A stretch of 64,000 bases of DNA from Gottfriedia acidiceleris (GTDB taxonomy: Bacteria; Bacillota; Bacilli; Bacillales; Bacillaceae_G). The notes under the pieces were generated by a model. It ran no database searches. It was not told the origin of the DNA and worked only from the letters and a program-made list of their open reading frames with translations. A program made the position numbers and the translations under genes. Every line of letters begins with the position of its first letter. Position 1 is the first letter of the stretch. The stretch is taken from the NCBI RefSeq assembly GCF_002128425.1, contig NZ_NESS01000007.1, forward strand, positions 1,555-65,554, read 5' to 3'. Below are positions 59,566 through 64,000 of this stretch, one piece after another.

Positions 59566-59617
59566 GTTTTTACATCTCCTTTAAACATGAAACTGTTATA
59601 TTTTTTTAGCTGAAATT

Positions 59618-59646
59618 ATTATAACACAAATTAGTTTACGTGTTTA
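59618..59646 (-). promoter_or_regulatory. Likely sigma-A promoter of ackA
   Basis: On the minus strand TAAACA (59646-59641) and TATAAT (59623-59618) are 17 bp apart, about 50 bp before the ackA start codon. In B. subtilis ackA is activated by CcpA; no clear cre was found here. Confidence 0.55.
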
Positions 59647-59655
59647 AAAGTTCAA

Positions 59656-60648
59656 TTATTGTAAATTTTCTTTAAACCATTCGTTCATTTGAAGCATAAT
59701 ATCTTCAACTGCCTTCATATTCGTTAACTTAGGAAAATCAACTAATAAAGCCTGTTTTGGCTTCTTCATATTTTCTGCATTTTTGCGGATTATTAATATA
59801 CTTTTTTGATGTCTTTCGTCCTTAAAGGCAGATACTGGCAACTGTATCAATCCTTGAATAACACCTGTTTCATTAATATAGCTCTGTAATTGGGCAGATT
59901 GCTCAGAAGTAAATAAATGATTTGGAACTAGCGAGATGAAAAATCCTCCAGATTTTAAGTAGTTCATACTTTGCTCAATAAATAAATGATGAGCATAAGA
60001 CATGCCTTCTTTTGCTTTTAAAGTAAACTCTTTTGCACGTTCAGCATTCGGATAAAAACCAATTGGTAGGTCACAAACAACAAGATCGACCGGGTCTACA
60101 AATAAAGGTGCTAAACTATCTTGATTAAATAGTTCTACTTCATGTCCTAATAAGTTACCCATCACAAATGCGATTCTAACAAGAACGTCGTCTACATCTA
60201 TTCCAACAGATTCAGTAAACTTATCTTTTGAGGAATTTAAAATTGTTAATAAAAGATTTCCGGTACCAATTGCCGGATCTAAAATAGTTAAATTTTGTTT
60301 ACCTTCAGTTAGTTTTCCAACTAAATAAGTAATAATAAAAGCAATACCGTCTGGAGTCATTTCATGGTTTGTTTGTACCCCTTGCTTCATACCTTTTAAA
60401 ATTGCTAATTGAAATGCTCTACGAATACTCTCGTTATCTTTTGATGCCGATGTAAATTGAGTAATTGTATTCATAAGCTTATCTTTTTGTGAACCATTAA
60501 TTTCTTCTTGTAAAACTTCTCCTTCAAAGAAATTTTCGCCTGTTTCAATTAATGCCTCTAAATAAGATATCTCTAAATCATCTTTTAAACACTCTGTCGA
60601 TTCATCTATGTAATTAAATAAAAATTCCACCGAATTCTCTTTTACCAT
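59656..60648 (-). CDS. ytxK: YtxK-like class I methyltransferase
   Basis: A 330-residue SAM-dependent methyltransferase of the N6-adenine-like type. Helical N-terminal half (1-100), then motif I LTILDPAIGTGNLLLTIL (about 118-135), the acidic loop VGIDVDDVLVRIA (about 147-159), and motif IV VVCDLPIGFYP (about 192), where restriction-type enzymes have NPPF/NPPY. The C-terminal region has SLVPNHLF. The atypical DLPIGF motif argues against a plain DNA adenine methylase; the substrate is unknown. The position upstream of ackA matches ytxK of B. subtilis. A strong promoter lies just upstream. Confidence 0.88.
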   Translation of the reverse strand: MVKENSVEFLFNYIDESTECLKDDLEISYLEALIETGENFFEGEVLQEEINGSQKDKLMNTITQFTSASKDNESIRRAFQLAILKGMKQGVQTNHEMTPDGIAFIITYLVGKLTEGKQNLTILDPAIGTGNLLLTILNSSKDKFTESVGIDVDDVLVRIAFVMGNLLGHEVELFNQDSLAPLFVDPVDLVVCDLPIGFYPNAERAKEFTLKAKEGMSYAHHLFIEQSMNYLKSGGFFISLVPNHLFTSEQSAQLQSYINETGVIQGLIQLPVSAFKDERHQKSILIIRKNAENMKKPKQALLVDFPKLTNMKAVEDIMLQMNEWFKENLQ

Positions 60649-60690
60649 TTTTTATTCCTCACTTTCATAATAGAACAGTCATTGTTTTTC

Positions 60691-60719
60691 ATTATACGTA
60701 TGGCATTTAAACGTGTCCA
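60691..60719 (-). promoter_or_regulatory. Strong sigma-A promoter of ytxK
   Basis: On the minus strand TGGACA (60719-60714) and TATAAT (60696-60691) are exactly 17 bp apart, 43 bp before the ytxK start codon. The right end of the TnpB element comes to within about five bases of the -35 box. Confidence 0.75.
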
Positions 60720-60724
60720 CTTTA

Positions 60725-60940
60725 TTGAGCTACTCACCACTTAACACCTTTACTGGTTGTTTGAAGTGGGAGATTCTTGGGAACAGAGCATACTTGCTAG
60801 TGTTATTTCTTTGCCAGCAGAGGTTACTCTTATTTACCAAGCTATCCCCGTAGATTCCTACGGTTCTTTGCTTATTTATGCCAAAGCCAATGCTCGTAAG
60901 CCTTCAGCTAGAATATTTTTACTGGCATTTATATCTCGAT
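60725..60940 (-). ncRNA. Predicted TnpB guide RNA (omega RNA) at element right end
   Basis: By family knowledge, the omega RNA overlaps the 3' end of tnpB and runs to the right end of the element, with the guide being the first host bases beyond. Here the region has a stable hairpin CCGTAG-ATTC-CTACGG (60848-60863) right after the tnpB stop, then the right-end fold-back. If the border is at 60725, the guide begins ATAAAGTGGACACG. The 5' end is not known. Confidence 0.5.
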
Positions 60941-62009
60941 CGTGATGTTGATGGCAAATAGGACAGGTCCATTCCCTGATTGCAAGTGATTTCTTGCAGT
61001 CTTTGTGCCCACAATCAGAACATATTTGGGTGGATGGGAACCATTTACTTACTTTCATGATTGTTTTACCATACCATGTAGCTTTGTATTCTAATTTAGA
61101 TACAAATGCAGACCATGATACATCAGAAATCGATTTGGCTAATTTGTGATTACGTAACATTCCTTTCGTATTCAGGTTTTCGCTACAGATTATATCGTGG
61201 TTTTTGATTATTTCTGTACTCAACTTGTTAAGGAAATCATCACGTTGATTCATTACTCTTTCGTGTAATCTAGCGACTTTTCGTTTTTGTTTCTGATAGT
61301 TTTTTGCATCTAAAAGGTTAATCCCATTCTGTTTAGCATGTAACGCACGTCTTGAAAGTTTTCGCTGTTCACGTTTTAGTTTCTTTTCCATTTTGGCAGT
61401 AAATTTATTATTGTCAATCTTGCGACCGTCAGAAAAAATGGCAAAATCAGTGATACCTAGGTCTATACCAATCGATAATTTAGATTTCTCCATTGGTTGT
61501 ACTTCTAGTTCTGCAAGAATGGATACAAAGTATTTTCCACTTGGATTTCTTCTAACGGTAGCATTCAGAACACGACCATGTAATTCGCGACTTTTAGCAA
61601 AGCGAACAAGACCAAGTTTAGGTAGTTTTATTTTGTTTCCGACAACGGCAATATTTCCGTTTGTTTCTTTTGTTGTATATGATTGAACTCGATTCTCTTT
61701 AGACTTAAAGCGTGGTGCGTTATTCAACTTTTTGAAGAATCGTGAATACGAATCTGCGAGGTTTTTCAGTGAGGATTGAAGAGCAATACTGTCAACTTCT
61801 TTAAGCCATACTAATGCTTGTTTCAACTTTGTTAATTCAGCAGAACAAGAATTGTACGTTAAACCTTTGCCAGTTTCTTTGTATGTGTCGTTCCATTGTC
61901 CTAAAAAGTGATTGAATACAAAACGACTACATCCAATAGTTTTTGCGATTAGTGTTTCCTGTTCATTAGTTGGATAGATACGAAATTTATATGCTTTTTT
62001 GACTAGCAT
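60876..62009 (-). CDS. tnpB: RNA-guided endonuclease TnpB (IS605 OrfB)
   Basis: A 377-residue OrfB/TnpB protein, the RNA-guided nuclease of IS200/IS605 elements and ancestor of Cas12. The N-terminal part starts LVKKAYKFRIYPT; the RuvC catalytic residues are all present: Asp183 in SIGIDLGITDF, Glu277 in CSENLNTKGM and Asp359 in HDRDINASKN. The zinc ribbon (CSDC...CPIC, about 330-352) lies between. The ATG at 62009 is used because GAGAGGTG is six bases upstream. The frame is intact, so the nuclease is probably active. Confidence 0.93.
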   Translation of the reverse strand: MLVKKAYKFRIYPTNEQETLIAKTIGCSRFVFNHFLGQWNDTYKETGKGLTYNSCSAELTKLKQALVWLKEVDSIALQSSLKNLADSYSRFFKKLNNAPRFKSKENRVQSYTTKETNGNIAVVGNKIKLPKLGLVRFAKSRELHGRVLNATVRRNPSGKYFVSILAELEVQPMEKSKLSIGIDLGITDFAIFSDGRKIDNNKFTAKMEKKLKREQRKLSRRALHAKQNGINLLDAKNYQKQKRKVARLHERVMNQRDDFLNKLSTEIIKNHDIICSENLNTKGMLRNHKLAKSISDVSWSAFVSKLEYKATWYGKTIMKVSKWFPSTQICSDCGHKDCKKSLAIREWTCPICHQHHDRDINASKNILAEGLRALALA

Positions 62010-62129
62010 TGTTTTCACCTCTCTTTATTACAACTACAAGATTGTAATATATTAAGAATACTGATTATCTCTATTTAAATTCATTGTAATCTCAGCCCTT
62101 CTCTTACTCAATAATGAATAGATCAATGA

Positions 62130-62250
62130 GATATGAAACGGGCAACAAAAAAAGCCTTTAGGCATACGCCTAACCGACATTCATCTACCACCTATTACTG
62201 GTATTTCACACCTTCATGTAATTGAGGAAGGAGTCTTCTTTCGGAAAATG
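62130..62250 (-). repeat. Insertion-sequence-end-like fragment with terminator hairpin
   Basis: Just upstream of the TnpB element, the minus strand reads AGGTGGTAGATGAATGTCGG then the hairpin TTAGGC-GTAT-GCCTAA (62158-62173) and TTTTTTTG. I remember such sequence from ends of other Bacillus IS200/IS605-type elements, so it may be an orphan right end. No coding sequence accompanies it. It may act as a terminator. Confidence 0.4.
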
Positions 62251-62445
62251 ATAAATTCTTCTATTAGAAAGTATTTGGTTTTTTCAATAAATTTTAATCC
62301 ATTACTGTTAATTTAATTTTAATTGATGAATGTTTACTTTTATTTAATACAATTTGAACTTTTTATGTAGTTTTTAATTTTTTTGTATTGAACTGGAATT
62401 AATGGCATTATGACGAACAGTATCTTTTTCACGGAGCAATAATGA
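62251..62445. other. AT-rich gap, no gene seen
   Basis: About 200 bp of AT-rich sequence between the element-end-like fragment and the DUF2156 terminator. No open frame, repeat or hairpin worth calling. Confidence 0.4.
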
Positions 62446-62480
62446 AAAGCATAAAAAAAGACCTCTTATATAGAGGCCCT
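62446..62480 (-). terminator. Terminator of DUF2156 gene
   Basis: A CCTCT-TATAT-AGAGG hairpin (62462-62476) is followed on the minus strand by TCTTTTTTTATGC, just after the stop codon. Confidence 0.8.
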
Positions 62481-62482
62481 CG

Positions 62483-63526
62483 TTAACTAATTTTTACTTT
62501 CTTCTTTACTAACGGCTTCTTAAAACGGGTTATATAGTTCAAAGATTTTGTTCCATGAACTAAGCGATATAAGTTTGTGATAACAGATAGTAATGTATAT
62601 GGTTTGTATGCTAAGTACTTTGATTCCCATTTATTTGCAAATTTGCTTTTAAAGGTTAATAATCCTTTGAAATTATAAATTGAGTTACCATATTTAAAGA
62701 TCATCTTTGCAGATTTTTCTACGATTGTTGATTTTGAATCTTGGCCAACGTTTGCTAAAGGGGCCATTCCAAGACTACAACTTCTAAATCCATTTTCTTT
62801 TGCCCAAAACATAATTGAGACAAAAAGCATATCCATCGTTCCATATGGTAATTCTTTTAAATATCTCATTAAATCAATTGTTATATTTTTGCCTTGAATC
62901 GGTAATGTCGCAAAAGCAATAACTTGACCATTTTTATCCCTTAAAATTCCTATAGGAAAATTTGAAACATAATCAAAATGAAATGAACCAACAGAAAAAG
63001 ATAACTCTTCTCTTCCGTTTAACCATACATCCGAAACCACTTTTAGCTCTTGAAGTAGACCTATAGAATGTCCAGGCATAGCCACTTCGAATTGATATCC
63101 TTGTCGAATGAATTTGTTCCTTTTTGTTCTTAGTTTTGCTCCTTTTTTACCTGCAATTTCAAAATATTCTAGTTCAACTATTGCTTCTTCACCTAATTTT
63201 AACAATCGATAGCCAGCTTTTTCATACAGCATTTTTGAGCTTTCATCTATTTGATAAAAGCATGGAGTACATTTTATACTCCTAGAATAATTTTCAAACT
63301 CCTTTAGTTTTTCAAAAGAAATCTCTCCAATTGGATCACATAGAACAACTAATTTATTACTCTGTTTACGGTAAACAAATGCAGACTTTTTATCTTCTGA
63401 AAGAAATACTTTTTTATCACCAAGTAATCCTAAATGTGTTAATGAAGTTCCACCATATGTTTGAATAAGTTGTTGAATAATCTCAATTGTAGTTTTTTGA
63501 TTTGATTCTTTTAAAATTTGTTTCAT
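62483..63526 (-). CDS. DUF2156 protein (MprF-type acyltransferase domain)
   Basis: A 347-residue soluble protein resembling the C-terminal aminoacyl-phospholipid synthase domain of MprF: two GNAT-like folds, with a FVYRKQSNKLVVLCDPIGE region (about 50-70), an Arg/Lys-rich KGAKLRTKRNKFIRQGYQFE region (about 155-175), VIAFATLPIQGKNITIDLMRY (about 220-240) and FRSCSLGMAPLANVG (about 265-280). Unlike MprF it has no membrane flippase part. It could transfer an amino acid or acyl group to a lipid, or be a peptidoglycan-type transferase; the substrate is not shown. ATG at 63526 preceded by GGGGGT. Confidence 0.8.
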   Translation of the reverse strand: MKQILKESNQKTTIEIIQQLIQTYGGTSLTHLGLLGDKKVFLSEDKKSAFVYRKQSNKLVVLCDPIGEISFEKLKEFENYSRSIKCTPCFYQIDESSKMLYEKAGYRLLKLGEEAIVELEYFEIAGKKGAKLRTKRNKFIRQGYQFEVAMPGHSIGLLQELKVVSDVWLNGREELSFSVGSFHFDYVSNFPIGILRDKNGQVIAFATLPIQGKNITIDLMRYLKELPYGTMDMLFVSIMFWAKENGFRSCSLGMAPLANVGQDSKSTIVEKSAKMIFKYGNSIYNFKGLLTFKSKFANKWESKYLAYKPYTLLSVITNLYRLVHGTKSLNYITRFKKPLVKKKVKIS

Positions 63527-63692
63527 AATACCCCCAAAATAAAGAGTCAATTTTCTTTACAATTTCTATTTTACAAAAAATAATTCCTTGTGGATATCCA
63601 TTCATTAGATTTTTTTAATAATGTATCATTTGGTAATATTTAGCCCCTCCTGTATAATTCAACTTATTAAAATATAATGGATGTGAGAACGA

Positions 63693-64000
63693 ATGAATAA
63701 GAAGATTGGTTTTATTGGTTGCGGTAAAATGGCCCAAGCAATGATTGGTGGGTTAATTGATTCGAATGTAATTGAGAAGAATCAAATTTATGTAAGTGCA
63801 AGGTCTAATGAAACGCTTGTCAAAGTGAAAGATTTATATAATGTTCAAACGTTAAATAGTAATATCGATATAGCAAAGCAAGTTGATTATTTGTTTTTAG
63901 CAGTTAAACCTGATTTATATCCAACTATTATTGAAGAAATTAAAGAAGTTGTTTCTACTAATACTGTAATCATCACGATTGCCGCTGGAATTACTTTAGA
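63693..64000 (+). CDS. proC: Pyrroline-5-carboxylate reductase, N-terminal part, cut by window edge
   Basis: The first 102 codons of a ProC-type enzyme, the last step of proline synthesis from pyrroline-5-carboxylate. The N-terminus has the dinucleotide-binding pattern IGFIGCGKMAQAMIGGLI (5-22), and later DYLFLAVKPDLYP and ITIAAGIT (about 70-100), both typical of the family. The frame is open to the window end, where the C-terminal dimerisation domain would follow. The ribosome binding site is weak (GGATGTGAG). Assignment to proC rather than a ComER-like paralogue is based on the Rossmann motif and VKP; the rest is not visible. Confidence 0.85.
   Translation, partial: MNKKIGFIGCGKMAQAMIGGLIDSNVIEKNQIYVSARSNETLVKVKDLYNVQTLNSNIDIAKQVDYLFLAVKPDLYPTIIEEIKEVVSTNTVIITIAAGITL

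Larger units (their letters stand above)
60725..62125 (-). mobile_element. IS200/IS605-family element with tnpB only (IS1341-like)
   Basis: A transposon unit read on the minus strand: left end (about 62020-62125), tnpB (62009-60876), and right end (to 60725). There is no tnpA. The right end has a fold-back hairpin (CCACTT/AAGTGG at 60737-60742 with 60764-60769, inner AACACC/GGTTGTT) and stops at TCAA, the right-cleavage tetranucleotide of IS608. The left end has a hairpin ATTACAA/TTGTAAT (62027-62033 with 62042-62048). Candidate target motifs at the left are TTGAT (minus, 62126-62122) or TTAC (minus, 62089-62086), so the left border is uncertain. Without tnpA it would move only in trans. Confidence 0.8.

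Noticed and set aside
60757-60945. Plus-strand open frame at the end of the TnpB element
   Set aside because: It is antisense to the tnpB 3' end and the predicted omega RNA; no binding site or coding features.

Overview
The window is a low-GC chromosomal segment of an endospore-forming Firmicute in the Bacillaceae. Supporting evidence is the sporulation gene set (sspI, ytrH/ytrI, ytvI, ytaF, ytxC, a collagen-like spore-surface type gene), a T-box before pheST, an L20-type leader before infC, and gene order close to the Bacillus subtilis pheT-sspI-ysdC and dnaB-to-ackA regions. The species cannot be fixed from the window. There are no rRNA or tRNA genes, no CRISPR array and no prophage.

Layout. 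1-670: the 5' part of a collagen-like gene running off the left edge. 958-5930: pheT and pheS behind a Phe T-box, an rRNA methyltransferase, and sspI. 5991-8937: a two-gene glycine betaine importer with the permease and binding protein fused, then about 780 bp of gene-free DNA with short repeats. 9720-13035: M42 aminopeptidase, bacterial nitric oxide synthase and a metallo-beta-lactamase-fold protein. 13219-14640: infC-rpmI-rplT with attenuator leader. 14679-18508: ytxC, dnaI, dnaB, nrdR (replication initiation and its regulation). 18811-25604: speD, gapB, coaE, ytaF, mutM, polA. 26401-28876: phoPR. 29063-33903: MaoC-like protein, an unknown gene and the TCA genes mdh-icd-citZ. 34079-46259: ytwI, ytvI, fxsA, pyk, pfkA, accA, accD, malic enzyme, dnaE (glycolysis to fatty acid synthesis). 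46433-49698: ytrH-ytrI, nrnA, ytpI and a helical-repeat protein. 49791-56308: ytoI, ytkL, Xaa-Pro peptidase, acetyltransferase, ald, an SDR protein. 56681-60648: small unknown genes, an EcsC-family protein, ackA, ytxK. 60725 to about 62125: a TnpB-only IS200/IS605-type element. 62483 to the end: a DUF2156 protein and the start of proC.

Most of the DNA is conserved core chromosome, and the genes form functional clusters: phenylalanyl-tRNA supply, translation initiation and ribosomal proteins, replication start and repair, phosphate sensing, and central carbon flow (pyk, pfkA, accDA, malic enzyme, citZ-icd-mdh, gapB, ald, ackA). Many transcription units end in clear intrinsic terminators, often shared by converging genes.

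The accessory or unusual parts are a two-copy palindromic intergenic repeat (near 13.1 kb and 26.1 kb), the TnpB element sitting five bases from the -35 box of the ytxK promoter, a second insertion-sequence-like end next to it, a hairpin with a T-run just upstream of the betaine transporter, enzyme-like proteins whose usual catalytic residues are replaced (SDR, MaoC-like), and several conserved-looking genes of unknown function. No obviously new multi-gene system was found; the repeat family and the TnpB guide RNA are the best leads.
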